From: Zobellella maritima
GTDB lineage: Bacteria > Pseudomonadota > Gammaproteobacteria > Enterobacterales > Aeromonadaceae
DNA length: 64,000 nt
Assembly (NCBI RefSeq): GCF_003075035.1
Contig: NZ_QCZE01000001.1
Span: forward strand, 926,592-990,591
Direction: 5' to 3'
A program made the position numbers and the translations under genes. Under the pieces are notes generated by a model. That model was not told where the DNA came from, did no database searches, and was given only the letters and a program-made list of their open reading frames with translations. The first letter of the stretch is position 1. Every line of letters begins with the position of its first letter. Shown here piece by piece: positions 37,656 to 47,461 of this stretch.

Positions 37656-38462
37656 ATGGACGCCACTATCATTGATACCGACAGCTGTTCGGCCCTGCGA
37701 CGGGGCTGGCAGCTGGGTGATGGACATTTCACCACCATCCATGGCCAGGCCGGTCGGCTCAGGCTGTGGCCCTATCACCAGGCTCGTCTGGCCGAGGCCT
37801 GTGCCAGGCTGCAGATGGTCGCACCCGACTGGGCCCGTCTCCATGAGGCGGCCCTGGCACAGGTTGCCGGTAACGACGAGCAGGTGCTGCGTATCAGCCT
37901 GCTGCGCGGTCCGGGGGCCCGCGGCTATGGTATTGCCGGCTGTGGGGAGACCACAGTGGTATTCAACCAGTCACCGTTTCCCGCTTATTATCACGACTGG
38001 CGGCAAACGGGGATAGCATTGGGACTATGCCGGGGGCGGTTGGGTAGCAGCCCGCTGCTGGCGGGATTGAAAACCATCAACCGGCTGGAACAGGTATTGC
38101 TAAAGGCAGAGCTGGAAGAGGCCGGCCTGGATGAAGGCCTGGTGCTCAATGAGGCGGATGAGCTGGTCGAGGCGGTGACCGCCAACCTGTTTTGGCGGCG
38201 GGGGCAGCAGGTCTTTACCCCGGATCTGTCCCGTGCCGGGGTGGCGGGTACCATGCGCAGCTGGGTGATCGACACCCTGGCTGAATGGGGGCAGAGGGTA
38301 CAGCCGGTCAGGGCCGGACTCGCCGCCCTGCAGCAGGCCGACGAAATCTGGCTGACCAATGCGCTGATGGGGGTGGTGCCGGTGGCATCACTGACCGAGC
38401 GGGTGATAACCTCCTTTCCGACGGTTCGACAATTACAGTGTGAGTATGAAAAGCGTGTTTAA
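37656..38462 (+). CDS. pabC: Aminodeoxychorismate lyase
   Basis: 268 residues, fold-type IV PLP enzyme. Lys139 in LLAGLKTINRLEQ is the PLP lysine (E. coli Lys140). It splits 4-amino-4-deoxychorismate to 4-aminobenzoate and pyruvate, completing the step begun by PabB near 8.6 kb. ATG 37656 follows GGAG with a short spacing. It overlaps mltG by 17 bases. Confidence 0.94.
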   Translation: MDATIIDTDSCSALRRGWQLGDGHFTTIHGQAGRLRLWPYHQARLAEACARLQMVAPDWARLHEAALAQVAGNDEQVLRISLLRGPGARGYGIAGCGETTVVFNQSPFPAYYHDWRQTGIALGLCRGRLGSSPLLAGLKTINRLEQVLLKAELEEAGLDEGLVLNEADELVEAVTANLFWRRGQQVFTPDLSRAGVAGTMRSWVIDTLAEWGQRVQPVRAGLAALQQADEIWLTNALMGVVPVASLTERVITSFPTVRQLQCEYEKRV

Positions 38463-39444
38463 ATGGCTTGGTCGTTTATCTTTCCTGGCGGCCTTTGGCC
38501 TGTTGGGTTTTGGTGCCCAGCAATGGTATCAGCTTGAAAATATGCCGGTGGCGTTGCAGGAAGAACCCCTGTTTGTGGTCGGCCGGGGGGAAACCAGCTC
38601 TCAGCTGATCAACCGGCTGAGCGCCGAACCTGTGGCGGCGCTGAGTCGCCGGCTGTGGCTGCGGCTGTCCCCCGAGTTGACTGCAGTGCGGCAGGGTACC
38701 TACCAGCTGTCCCCGGGCATGAGTGTGCGTGAGGCCTTGACCAAGTTCGTCAACGGCGATATTTACCGGCTGCAGGTGACCCTGGTGGAAGGCTTGCGCT
38801 TTCAGGACTGGCAGTCGCGGCTGAGTGAGGCCGAGTACCTGAATGTCGAGCTGACCGACCTGGATGAAGCGGAACTGCTCGCTCGACTGGGGAGCGAGCG
38901 GAGCAAGCTGGAAGGCCTGTTTCTACCGGAAACCTACAGCTATACCCCTGGCGATACCGATATTGCCATACTGGAACGCGCCTATCGCGAGATGCAGGAC
39001 TTTCTGGCCAAGGCCTGGGCGGAACGGGCCCCTGATCTGCCGATCAAGACACCTTACGAGGCCCTGATTCTGGCATCCATCATCGAGAAGGAAACCGGCA
39101 TCGCCGAAGAGCGGCCGATGATCGCCTCTGTGTTTGTCAACCGGTTGCGTCGAGGCATGCGCCTGCAGACGGATCCGACGGTGATTTATGGTCTGGGAGA
39201 TGAATACCAGGGCGACATCCGCAAGCGGCACTTGCAAACCCATACGCCCTATAACACCTATATGATAGACGGCCTGCCGCCGACCCCCATCGCCATGCCC
39301 AGCAAGGAGGCAATACTGGCCACCCTGCAGCCGGCCGAGGGTGACTACTACTACTTTGTGGCCATGGGGGAGGGACGCCATTTTTTCTCCAAGACACTGG
39401 CCGAACATAACAAGGCCGTGCGCCGTTATATTCTAAACAGGTAA
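38446..39444 (+). CDS. mltG: Endolytic murein transglycosylase MltG
   Basis: 332 residues from ATG 38446; GTG 38440 is possible. One N-terminal transmembrane segment (about 8-25) leads to a periplasmic LysM-like and YceG domain. The catalytic glutamate is probably Glu214 in ASIIEKETGIA, equivalent to E. coli Glu218. The LQTDPTVIYGLG motif is also present. It cuts nascent glycan chains and sets their length. It overlaps pabC and ends 3 bp before tmk. Confidence 0.95.
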   Translation: MKSVFKWLGRLSFLAAFGLLGFGAQQWYQLENMPVALQEEPLFVVGRGETSSQLINRLSAEPVAALSRRLWLRLSPELTAVRQGTYQLSPGMSVREALTKFVNGDIYRLQVTLVEGLRFQDWQSRLSEAEYLNVELTDLDEAELLARLGSERSKLEGLFLPETYSYTPGDTDIAILERAYREMQDFLAKAWAERAPDLPIKTPYEALILASIIEKETGIAEERPMIASVFVNRLRRGMRLQTDPTVIYGLGDEYQGDIRKRHLQTHTPYNTYMIDGLPPTPIAMPSKEAILATLQPAEGDYYYFVAMGEGRHFFSKTLAEHNKAVRRYILNR

Positions 39445-39447
39445 GCG

Positions 39448-40071
39448 ATGAGTCGATTTATTGTCATTGAAGGGCTGGAAGGGGCGGGCAAGAGCACGGT
39501 CCAGGGCCATGTGGTTGACTGGCTCGTGGCCAAGGGGCTGCCGGTGATCACCACCCGGGAGCCCGGCGGCACGCCGCTGGCGGAAAAAATGCGCGCCCTG
39601 GTCAAGGACGTCCATGACGAGCCGCTGACCATGGAGGCCGAATTGTTGCTGATGTACGCCGCCCGGGTACAGCTGGTAAAGAATCGTATTCAGCCAGCGC
39701 TGGCGGCCGGTAGCTGGGTGGTGGGGGACCGTCATGATCTGTCGTCCCAAGCCTATCAGGGGGGCGGCCGGGGCATAGATGCCCGCTTGATTGCCCAGAT
39801 TAAACAGGCGGTGCTGGGCGATTTTGTGCCGGATCTGACCCTGTATCTGGATATTGATCCGGCCCAGGGGCTGGCCCGAGCCCGGGCCCGGGGCGAGCTG
39901 GATCGTATTGAGCTGGAGCAGCTGGACTTTTTTATCCGCACCCGGGCCCGCTATCTTGAGCTGGCGAATGCGGATCCCCGTATCCTTGTCCTGGATGGCG
40001 GACTTCCACCGGAGCAGGTTAAAGCCGCTGTTCTTGCCTGCCTGGAGCAACAGCTATGTATCCCTGGTTAG
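39448..40071 (+). CDS. tmk: Thymidylate kinase
   Basis: 207 residues. P-loop GLEGAGKS at 9-16, DR-x motif in [18 protein letters not shown], and the LID region [12 protein letters not shown] with arginines as in the E. coli type. Converts dTMP to dTDP. It follows mltG by 3 bp and overlaps holB by 16 bases, the same order as E. coli. Confidence 0.96.
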   Translation: MSRFIVIEGLEGAGKSTVQGHVVDWLVAKGLPVITTREPGGTPLAEKMRALVKDVHDEPLTMEAELLLMYAARVQLVKNRIQPALAAGSWVVGDRHDLSSQAYQGGGRGIDARLIAQIKQAVLGDFVPDLTLYLDIDPAQGLARARARGELDRIELEQLDFFIRTRARYLELANADPRILVLDGGLPPEQVKAAVLACLEQQLCIPG

Positions 40072-41021
40072 TGCCCTCTTATCAGCGCTTGCAGCTACAG
40101 CTGCGCCAGGGGCGATTGGCTCACGCCCTGTTGTTGAGCGGAATCCAGGGGATGGGCAAGCAGTTGCTGGCCCATCATTTGGTCAAGACCATATTATGCC
40201 AACATGCAAATATGGCTCCTTGTGAACAGTGCCACGCCTGCAAGCTCCATCGAGCCGGCAACCATCCCGATTATCACGTATTCAACGGGCAGGATAACAA
40301 AATAGGGGTGGATGCCATCCGCTCTCTGGGCCGGATCGTGGCGGAAAGCGCCCGGCTCGGCGGCCCCAAGGCAGTACTGATTGAGCATGCGGATAACATG
40401 ACCGAAGCTGCAGCCAATGCCCTGCTGAAAACCCTGGAAGAGCCGGCGGGCAAGACATACCTGATACTGACAAGCCATCAGCCGGAACGGCTGCTGCCAA
40501 CCATACGCAGCCGTTGTCAGCAATGGGCCCTGGGCTTGCCCGCCGCCGCTCAGGTGTTGAGCTGGCTGGCGGAACAGGGGCACGAAGCCAATACCGCCAT
40601 CCTTAATATCAATCAGGGCTCACCACTGCAGTGCCGGGATTACCTGGCTTCCGGCACAGACAGCCAGCGGCTGGGCCTGTTGCAGGACTTTGTGACGTTG
40701 TCGGCGCATCCTCAACGACTGTCACAACTGCAGTCCGCCTTGTTGGCGCAGCCGGTCACCTTGCACTGGCTGCATTTTCTGTTACAGGATGCGCTGCAAC
40801 TGGCCCAGGGTCTGTCCCACTGGTTGCGGATGGAGGATTGTCGGGAGCTGAGCCGGCAATTGAGTGACCGGGGGAGCCATCGGCTACTGGTTGCCATCAC
40901 CGGCTTGCGCCGGCTGGAGCAGGCGTTGACCCTGCCGACCGGACGTCCGCTGAATCGTTCCCTGCAACTCGGCCAGTGGCTGAACCAATGGATAATGAAA
41001 GGAGAGAAGTGTGCTGGTTGA
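40056..41021 (+). CDS. holB: DNA polymerase III delta-prime subunit
   Basis: 321 residues. AAA+ clamp-loader subunit with a degenerate Walker A (GIQGMGKQ), as delta-prime does not hydrolyse ATP. Zinc module cysteines at 48, 56, 59 and 62 are present. The SRC motif (TIRSRCQQ) supplies the arginine finger. It overlaps tmk (16 bases) and tatD (11 bases). Confidence 0.95.
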   Translation: MYPWLVPSYQRLQLQLRQGRLAHALLLSGIQGMGKQLLAHHLVKTILCQHANMAPCEQCHACKLHRAGNHPDYHVFNGQDNKIGVDAIRSLGRIVAESARLGGPKAVLIEHADNMTEAAANALLKTLEEPAGKTYLILTSHQPERLLPTIRSRCQQWALGLPAAAQVLSWLAEQGHEANTAILNINQGSPLQCRDYLASGTDSQRLGLLQDFVTLSAHPQRLSQLQSALLAQPVTLHWLHFLLQDALQLAQGLSHWLRMEDCRELSRQLSDRGSHRLLVAITGLRRLEQALTLPTGRPLNRSLQLGQWLNQWIMKGEKCAG

Positions 41022-41799
41022 TTCTCACTGCCATATCGATCGTCTGGCATATGGTAAGAAACATGCCAATATCGCCGAAGTCATCAACAAGGCCGGGGCT
41101 CGTGGTGTTAACCATATGCTGTGCATCAGCGTGGGGCTGTCCTCGTTTCCGGCCATGCTCGAGACCATAGCACCCTATCCCCAGGTATTTGCCTCCTGCG
41201 GGGTGCACCCCCTGCATCAGAACGACGAGCGGTTCGATGCCACCCTGCTGCGCCAGCTTGCCGCCGACCCGGCGGTAGTGGCGATCGGCGAGACCGGCCT
41301 TGACTACTTCTATGCGCCGGAAACCAGAGATCTGCAACTGCCGGCCTTTGAACAGCATGTGGCAACGGCAGTCGAGCTCGACAAGCCACTGATCATTCAT
41401 ACCCGGGATGCCCAGCAGGACACCCTGGATATCCTGCGCCAGGGCCAGGCCCAACAGGTCGGCGGCGTTCTGCATTGCTTTACCGAGTCGCTGGCCATGG
41501 CCGAGGCGGCCATGGAGTTGGGGTTCTATATCTCTATTTCCGGTATCGTTACCTTTCGCAGTGCCGATGCCCTGCGGGAAGTGGTCAAGGCCCTCCCGCT
41601 GGAGCGCTTGTTGGTGGAGACCGACTCCCCCTGGCTGGCGCCGGTTCCCTTCAGAGGAGAAGAAAACGAGCCGGCTTATGTTCGCACCGTGGCCGAATAT
41701 ATCGCCCAACTGAAGGGGATCTCTCCGGAGCAGGTGGCAGAGCAGACCACCGCCAACTTCTTTGAGCTGTTTAAACTGGCCAAACCGGTCACCTCCTGA
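41011..41799 (+). CDS. TatD family metal-dependent hydrolase (YcfH-type)
   Basis: 262 residues, TIM-barrel. Metal ligands are visible: DSHCHID near the start, the Glu in GETGLDYF, HTRDAQQD, HCFTES and ETDSPWL. Members are 3'-5' exonucleases or deaminase-like hydrolases; the role of YcfH is unsettled. The start GTG 41011 has GGAGAG 4 bases upstream and overlaps holB. Last gene of the cluster; the gene for a PilZ protein often found between holB and tatD in Pseudomonas and Vibrio is absent. Confidence 0.92.
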   Translation: MLVDSHCHIDRLAYGKKHANIAEVINKAGARGVNHMLCISVGLSSFPAMLETIAPYPQVFASCGVHPLHQNDERFDATLLRQLAADPAVVAIGETGLDYFYAPETRDLQLPAFEQHVATAVELDKPLIIHTRDAQQDTLDILRQGQAQQVGGVLHCFTESLAMAEAAMELGFYISISGIVTFRSADALREVVKALPLERLLVETDSPWLAPVPFRGEENEPAYVRTVAEYIAQLKGISPEQVAEQTTANFFELFKLAKPVTS

Positions 41800-41942
41800 T
41801 GGCATGAACAACGGAGAGCAGGGGAGGGTCCCATGCCTTCTTCCTGCTTTCCCGTTTCGTTAGTGATTGATTTCCCTTCCCTTGCTTCCTCCTCTATAGT
41901 AACTGTGTTTCATTTGTAGCCGATTTATCACAGGAACTTTCT

Positions 41943-42359
41943 ATGTTGCTTGCCTGGCATCTCTGGCTGATCGCCGCCTTGATCTTGTTGTTGTTGGAGT
42001 TGCTGGGAACCGGCTTTTTTGCCTTTGCCCTGGGCCTGGCCGCCCTGGTCGCCATGATCTCGGCCCTGATGGGGCTGGAGGCGGCAGGCCAGTGGTTTAC
42101 CTTCGCCATTGCCGCGGCCCTGATCGCTCCGGCACTCAAGGTATTATTTCGCCGGCTGGCGCCGTCACGGCGCAGCAGTGCCCTGGCCGGAGAGCGGGGA
42201 GAGCGGGAGGGAGAACTGGTACAGCTGGAAAACGGTGAATTCAGGCTGAAACTGGAAGGGGATCTGTTCCCCGTACGCAGTGAATCAAACCGGCCTCTGC
42301 TTGCCGGAGCCCGGGTCAAGGTGCGCCGTTTTGACGGTATCACCGCCTTAATCGACTGA
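41943..42359 (+). CDS. NfeD-like membrane protein
   Basis: 138 residues. Three hydrophobic segments in the first 75 residues are followed by a small OB-fold domain (about 80-138, ending LAGARVKVRRFDGITALID). NfeD proteins partner with SPFH/stomatin proteins, and the qmcA gene follows by 26 bp. It corresponds to E. coli YbbK. Probably supports membrane-protease or membrane-domain organisation. Confidence 0.9.
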   Translation: MLLAWHLWLIAALILLLLELLGTGFFAFALGLAALVAMISALMGLEAAGQWFTFAIAAALIAPALKVLFRRLAPSRRSSALAGERGEREGELVQLENGEFRLKLEGDLFPVRSESNRPLLAGARVKVRRFDGITALID

Positions 42360-42385
42360 TTCTAATAATCGCTGAGGAGTGCGCA

Positions 42386-43339
42386 ATGGATGCCATGCTA
42401 CTGATCTCGCTGATCCTGACCGGATTGATACTGGCCTTGATCATCAAGGGGCTGATGATAGTGCAACAATCCGAGGCCGTGGTGATCGAACGCCTGGGAA
42501 GCTATAACAAGACCCTGAGCCCCGGTGTCAACTGGGTAATCCCCTTTATCGACAGGCCCAGGGCCATCAAGGTGCGCCGTTACCAGGCCATCGATGGTCA
42601 GAACGTGCCCGTAGTGCTGGAAGAAACACGCATCGATCGGCGGGAAACCGTACTCGACTTCCCCGGACAGGCGGTGATCACCGCCGACAATGTCAGCGTG
42701 ACCGTTAACGGTGCCCTCTATTTTCAGGTGATTGACCCCGAGCGGGCGGTATACCAGACCGAAAACCTGATCCAGGCAATCGAGATCCTGGCCAAGACCT
42801 CCCTGCGTTCCGAAGTGGGCAAGATGGAACTCGACAAACTGTTCGAATCCCGCCAGGAGATCAATGACAAGTTGCAGCTGGTGATGGATGAGGCTGGCAA
42901 TAAATGGGGGGTAAAGGTCACCCGGGTTGAAATCCAGGACATCAATATCCCGGTCGAAGTGGAGGACGCCATGCGCAAACAAATGGCCGCCGAGCGGGAA
43001 CGGCGCGCCCTGGTATTGCGGGCCAGCGGTGAGCGGGAAGCCGCGATCGCGCAGGCCGAGGGGGAGAAACGTTCCAATATCCTGGTCGCGGAGGGTGAGA
43101 AAGAGGCCGCGATCCTGATGGCAGAAGGTCAGCGTCAGGCTATCGACAAGGTACTGGCGGCCGGCGGTGAACGGCTTGATCCCCAATTGGTCATCGGCTA
43201 CCTGCTGGGCCTGGAATACCTGAAAACGCTGCCGGACATCGGCAAGGAGGGAGATCGAATCTTCCTGCCCTATGAAGCCAGCAGCGTGCTGGGCGCGGTG
43301 GGCAGCCTGGAAGCCTTGCTGAAAAACACGCAGAAGTAA
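42386..43339 (+). CDS. qmcA: SPFH/stomatin-like protein QmcA
   Basis: 317 residues. An N-terminal transmembrane segment (about 4-22) leads to the SPFH/Band 7 domain (IVQQSEAVVIERLGSYNKTL...) and a long alanine/glutamate-rich coiled coil (about 190-260). QmcA forms cage-like oligomers in the inner membrane, near FtsH-HflKC in E. coli. A ribosome site GAGGAG lies 8 bases before the ATG. It is paired with the NfeD gene. Confidence 0.94.
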   Translation: MDAMLLISLILTGLILALIIKGLMIVQQSEAVVIERLGSYNKTLSPGVNWVIPFIDRPRAIKVRRYQAIDGQNVPVVLEETRIDRRETVLDFPGQAVITADNVSVTVNGALYFQVIDPERAVYQTENLIQAIEILAKTSLRSEVGKMELDKLFESRQEINDKLQLVMDEAGNKWGVKVTRVEIQDINIPVEVEDAMRKQMAAERERRALVLRASGEREAAIAQAEGEKRSNILVAEGEKEAAILMAEGQRQAIDKVLAAGGERLDPQLVIGYLLGLEYLKTLPDIGKEGDRIFLPYEASSVLGAVGSLEALLKNTQK

Positions 43340-43350
43340 GCCTGGGAATG

Positions 43351-43385
43351 GGGAGTAGGGAATGGGGGCCCCAATCCCTACTCCC
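43351..43385. terminator. Long hairpin between qmcA and the efflux gene
   Basis: GGGAGTAGGG (43351-43360) pairs with CCCTACTCCC (43376-43385), and GGGG with CCCC further in. The stem runs almost to the tip. No T-run of note follows on either strand. It separates two convergent genes. Confidence 0.6.
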
Positions 43386-43430
43386 ATTTAATACGCACTG
43401 ATATTTAACATAATGTAAATAGTGGCGAAG

Positions 43431-44609
43431 TTAACGCTCGACACACAGCAGCCAATAGCACAGCGACGAAAGCATGGCACACAGGCTCATGGTCATCACC
43501 ATGTAGAGTGGTGAGCTGTCGGGCAGGATTGATACCAGGGCTCCGATCAGGGCGGCCAGGCCGAAGCGCAGCGTCCCGGCGAGGGAAGAGGCGGTGCCTG
43601 CCAGGTTGGGGTTAGCAGTCAACAGGCTGGCCATGGTATTGCTGCCGATAATGGAGATCACGCCCACGTAGAACATGATGGGCACCACCAACGACCAGAG
43701 ACCCAAACCGAGCGCAGGGCCCACCGGCATCAGCAGGCCGGCACCCAGCTGAATAAACAGCCCGGCTCTCAACATATTCCGGGAACCCAGGCGACGTACC
43801 CATTTGCCGTTCAGGGTGGTGAACAGCATCAGGGTCAGCACATTGACCCCGAACAGATAGCCGGTCTGATGGGCTGGCAGGCCATACAGCTCGATATAGA
43901 TAAAGGAGGCGCCTGTCAGGAAAGCGAACATACCGGCAAAGGAAAAGGCGCCGCACAGCATGAAGCCAATGGCTTGCCGTTCGGTCAGCAGCCGCAGATA
44001 ACTGCGCAGCACTGCGGCCAGCCGAAGGGACTGGCGCCGCTCTGGTTCCAGGGTTTCCGGCAATCGCCAGGCGCAGGCCAGCATCACCAGCAAGGCGACC
44101 GCGGCCAATACCCAAAAGATGGAGCGCCAGCCAAACCAGTGGGTCAGATGGCCGCCAATCATGGGCGCCGCCAACGGCGCTATCGTCATCACCAGGGTGA
44201 TGTAGGCCATGGTGCGGGCAAAGTCTTCTCGCTCAAACAGATCCCGCACCAGGGCCTGTACCACCACGGCCGAGGCGGCACCGGCAAAGCCCTGGGTAGC
44301 GCGGGCCAGGGTGAGCGCCTCGATACCCGCGGCCATGGCGCAGATCAGCGCGGTAACGGCAAACGCCAATATTCCCCCCAGCAGTACCGGACGCCGGCCC
44401 TTGGCATCGGACAGGGGGCCAAACAACAGCTGGCCGACGGCAAAGCCGGCGGTATATACCGCCAGGGTTGCCTGCACACTGTGGGAGTTGCTGGCGAGCG
44501 ATTCGGCAATTGCGGGCATGGCCGGCAGATACATGTCGATGGCCAGGGGGGTGAGGGCGGAGACGGCGCCCAACAGTATGATGAGCGGCAGGGTGGAGGA
44601 AGATGACAT
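43431..44609 (-). CDS. MFS drug-resistance transporter, Bcr/CflA family
   Basis: 392 residues with 12 predicted transmembrane segments. The loop 2-3 MFS motif reads GPLSDAKGRRPVLLGG. The N-terminal stretch ALTPLAIDMYLPAMPAIA is characteristic of Bcr/CflA (DHA1) exporters that expel bicyclomycin, chloramphenicol or sulfonamides. ATG 44609 is chosen since similarity starts at LPLIILLGAVSAL; the frame is open to 44666 but passes into the terminator upstream. The intrinsic terminator 55 bp before the start suggests control by premature termination. Confidence 0.9.
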   Translation of the reverse strand: MSSSSTLPLIILLGAVSALTPLAIDMYLPAMPAIAESLASNSHSVQATLAVYTAGFAVGQLLFGPLSDAKGRRPVLLGGILAFAVTALICAMAAGIEALTLARATQGFAGAASAVVVQALVRDLFEREDFARTMAYITLVMTIAPLAAPMIGGHLTHWFGWRSIFWVLAAVALLVMLACAWRLPETLEPERRQSLRLAAVLRSYLRLLTERQAIGFMLCGAFSFAGMFAFLTGASFIYIELYGLPAHQTGYLFGVNVLTLMLFTTLNGKWVRRLGSRNMLRAGLFIQLGAGLLMPVGPALGLGLWSLVVPIMFYVGVISIIGSNTMASLLTANPNLAGTASSLAGTLRFGLAALIGALVSILPDSSPLYMVMTMSLCAMLSSLCYWLLCVER

Positions 44610-44663
44610 TGATTGCGGATATTCCACTGGGTCGGCCAAGCGGCTCCATCGGCTTGCCGTCGA

Positions 44664-44698
44664 CAAAAAAAGCCAGGTACAAAATCCGTGTACCTGGC
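44664..44698 (-). terminator. Intrinsic terminator in the leader of the efflux gene
   Basis: On the minus strand: GCCAGGTAC, a 9-base loop, GTACCTGGC, then seven T. It is a textbook terminator 55 bp before the efflux gene and 217 bp after letB. It could end letB transcription or attenuate the efflux mRNA. Confidence 0.85.
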
Positions 44699-44914
44699 CT
44701 AGGGGAATGGCTCATATGCTGAGCCGTGCGCTAGTGAGAAGTCACCAAAAAAGGTGCACTTCTGATTAACTATTAGTAGAAATACATGTTATTGCCAACT
44801 TATCAGGCAAAACCTGCTGTCTAAATAGTTATATTGGCACTTACCGTTGCTCGAACAACCATCCCCATTTGGCACTCTACAGCTTACCGCCTGACGTTCT
44901 CAGGCTCAACCTGC
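44699..44914 (-). ncRNA. Structured leader or small-RNA candidate upstream of the efflux gene
   Basis: Reading the minus strand, there is an imperfect palindrome GTTGTTCGAGCAAC (44846-44859), a possible -10 TATAAC (about 44828-44833), a hairpin AGG-TTTT-GCCT, a hairpin GAAGTGCACC/GGTGACTTC with a T6 loop (44739-44763), and GGCTCA/TGAGCC (44708-44724), ending in the terminator at 44664-44698. A tetrapeptide frame ATGTATTTCTACTAA (44776-44790 region) is also present. I know no family that matches. It may instead be only the letB 3' end. Confidence 0.4.
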
Positions 44915-47461
44915 TCAGGGCACAAACACCGGATTCCAGGCCTGCCAGTCTTTGCGGGCTTCGGAATACAGGGTGAAACGGCTGCCGGCCGGCACCGCAG
45001 GCCCCGCATCGGGCGGGGTATTAAAGGCAATCCCCCCGGTGGCCAGGCTTTCCAGGCTGGCGAATTCAATTTCGGCCCCGGTAAAACCCAACTCAGCCCG
45101 TACCCCGGAAACATTCCAGAAGCGGCTGCCTTCGCGCACCAGGTGATGATAATCGGGGTCGATATCCAGGGCGATAGCCACATGGCTACCATCCCTGGCC
45201 AGGCCGATATGGGACACCTGACCGACCTTGACTCGCCGGAAATAGACTGGGCTACCGATATTGAGGTTATGGCTGTCGGCGCTGGTCAGGGTGATAAGCG
45301 TGCCCGAGGCGGGCGCCTGTTCGGTCAGGATAAAGGTCTCCCGGGGTTTGCCCTTACCCGGGCTGGCGGCGATAAAGGCTCCCCGCCAGATGCTATCCAG
45401 ATTCCTGGCGCCGGACAGGGATAATGACAGGTTCTCCACTACAAACCGGCTGCCCTGGTTCAAAAACTGTGGGGCATAGCGGCCATCAATCTCGCCCATA
45501 AACTGCACCTGATCCAGATCCGATGACAGCCACAGTTGTTTGATCCTGCCGATTTCCAGCCCCAGGTGACGGATCGGGGCACCGGGCTTGATGCCCAGGC
45601 TGTGGTCGGCAATAAAGCTGACCGGAACCCGATGCGCCAGGGCTTCTTCCTGATCCGGGTAAAGCCAGTGAGCCTGTTTACGCAGCCGGGGATGGCGGTC
45701 GAAGGCAAGGCCGCCGGCCAGCAGGCGGGACAGGTTGGGCAGGATCACCCGTGCACCATCAAAGCCGACCTTGGCATCCAGCGCCGGCAGCCGCCAGAAG
45801 ATGGCACGGGTATCCAGGCGATCCCGGTATTCAGGCTCAATCGCCAGTACCAGGCTTATCCCGCTCGCATGGGGCCGAATGGTTCGGATTTCACCGGCCT
45901 TTAGCCCCCTATGGTAGATGGGCGTCCCCACCTGCAGCCCGTCGGCATTGTCGGTTTCCAGCTTCCATTCGATAAAGGGGGCGATACGGCCGGCCGCCTG
46001 CTCATCGGCAAACAGACGATCACTGCTGCTGTCGGACAAGACCATGCCGATGCCGCCCTTAAGCCAGGTAGTGAGCGGTGCGGCCTGCACCGTCACCCCT
46101 TCGATGCCGGCTTGCACATGCAGCGGTGACAGTCGGTAAAAACGGGCCTTGGGCAGGAAGGACGCATACTGCTCCTCAATCGCCAGCCGCAGATGTGCCT
46201 GACCATCAGACTTCAGCCTGGCCTCTGCCACATAACCCACCGTTTGACCCTTGAAGACGATCGGCGCCTGCTCGCTGAGCCCGGCCAGGGTGTCGGTCTG
46301 CAGGGTGAGCAGATGGACGTTGTCCAGGTTGCCCTGGGTTACCCTGATGCTCTTGCTCGGTTCACCAGGCTCATAATCGAGCAGCAGACGGGGGCCGGAA
46401 AAAAGATCGGGCAGGTTTTCCAACAGACCGTCACCAAGGGCAGGACGCACCAACCGTAGGCGGCTGTTGTTGGTGATGCGGAATGCATGTTCGGGATCGA
46501 TCAGGGCGCGCACATCCAGGCTGCCTTCGGCCCCCACATTGACGCGGGTGATGCGGCCGACTTCCAGGCCCCGGTAGTAAATGCCCATGCCGGTCTTGAG
46601 GGTAACGCCCTGATTCGTTTGCAGCTTGATGCGCACGCCACGACGGGCAGCATCCAGATTGGCATACAGGGTAAAGGTACTGCCGCTGTCCGCTTCGGGC
46701 GATTCGGCCGGCGCGTCGAAGGCAATGCCCCCGGCGAGCAGGGCGGCAACACTGGCCGTTTCCACCTCGATGCCGCCGGGACCGAGTTTGGCCTTGATAC
46801 CACTGACATTCCAGAAGCGGCTGTTGGTGCGTACCAGGCTTTGGTAACCCGGCTCGATGTTGAGTTCGAGGATCACCCCGTCCTGCTCGTCCGACAGCTG
46901 CACATTATTGATATTGCCCACATTAACCCCCCGGAAATAGACCGGGGAGCCCACCGACAGGGAATCCAGATGACCCGTTTTCAGCCGGATCAACTTGCCG
47001 TCTATGCCATAGCCCACGGGAGCATTGTCCAGGGCCCGGTATTGCTTCATCTCACCCCCTTCCGCCTGCCCAGGCTGCATGCTGATATAGTTGCCCGAGA
47101 CCAGGGCATCCAGGCCGGATATCTCGGTGAGCGACGCTTTGGGTCTGACCAGCCAGAACTGGGTATCCGAGGTCAGCAGGTGACGGGCATGATGATCGAT
47201 GCGTACTTCTACGATAACGCCGCTGCCTGAATCGGCCAGCCATATGTCCTGTACCTGCCCGACTTCCACCCCCTGGTATTGCACCAGGGTCTTGTTCGGC
47301 ACTATGCCGTTGGCCTTGTCGAAGTGAATTTCGATGGTTGTGCCCGCCTGGCTGAACTGCTGATAGAGGAAGCTGCCGGCCAGCAGGATCGCCAGCAGGG
47401 GCAGCAACCAGATAGGGGAAAAACGGTGATGTTTACGGATTACAGGTTCGGCACCTTGCAT
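44915..47461 (-). CDS. letB: LetB/YebT lipid-transport protein with seven MCE domains
   Basis: 848 residues (E. coli LetB 877). One N-terminal transmembrane helix (about 16-34) is followed by seven MCE domains, each recognisable by a G-x-P-hydrophobic pattern such as GSPVYFRGVNVG, MGIYYRGLEVG, TPIYHRGLKAG, APIRHLGLEIG and SPVYFRRVKVG. In E. coli LetB forms a tunnel of stacked hexameric rings that carries phospholipids between inner and outer membrane. The partner LetA is encoded upstream as two half genes. The start overlaps the preceding stop codon. Confidence 0.93.
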   Translation of the reverse strand: MQGAEPVIRKHHRFSPIWLLPLLAILLAGSFLYQQFSQAGTTIEIHFDKANGIVPNKTLVQYQGVEVGQVQDIWLADSGSGVIVEVRIDHHARHLLTSDTQFWLVRPKASLTEISGLDALVSGNYISMQPGQAEGGEMKQYRALDNAPVGYGIDGKLIRLKTGHLDSLSVGSPVYFRGVNVGNINNVQLSDEQDGVILELNIEPGYQSLVRTNSRFWNVSGIKAKLGPGGIEVETASVAALLAGGIAFDAPAESPEADSGSTFTLYANLDAARRGVRIKLQTNQGVTLKTGMGIYYRGLEVGRITRVNVGAEGSLDVRALIDPEHAFRITNNSRLRLVRPALGDGLLENLPDLFSGPRLLLDYEPGEPSKSIRVTQGNLDNVHLLTLQTDTLAGLSEQAPIVFKGQTVGYVAEARLKSDGQAHLRLAIEEQYASFLPKARFYRLSPLHVQAGIEGVTVQAAPLTTWLKGGIGMVLSDSSSDRLFADEQAAGRIAPFIEWKLETDNADGLQVGTPIYHRGLKAGEIRTIRPHASGISLVLAIEPEYRDRLDTRAIFWRLPALDAKVGFDGARVILPNLSRLLAGGLAFDRHPRLRKQAHWLYPDQEEALAHRVPVSFIADHSLGIKPGAPIRHLGLEIGRIKQLWLSSDLDQVQFMGEIDGRYAPQFLNQGSRFVVENLSLSLSGARNLDSIWRGAFIAASPGKGKPRETFILTEQAPASGTLITLTSADSHNLNIGSPVYFRRVKVGQVSHIGLARDGSHVAIALDIDPDYHHLVREGSRFWNVSGVRAELGFTGAEIEFASLESLATGGIAFNTPPDAGPAVPAGSRFTLYSEARKDWQAWNPVFVP

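Noticed and set aside
44233..44715. Minus-strand frame starting ATG 44715 through the terminator into the efflux gene, considered as a leader peptide
   Set aside because: It has no stop before running 370 bases into the efflux gene in another frame, unlike a leader peptide.
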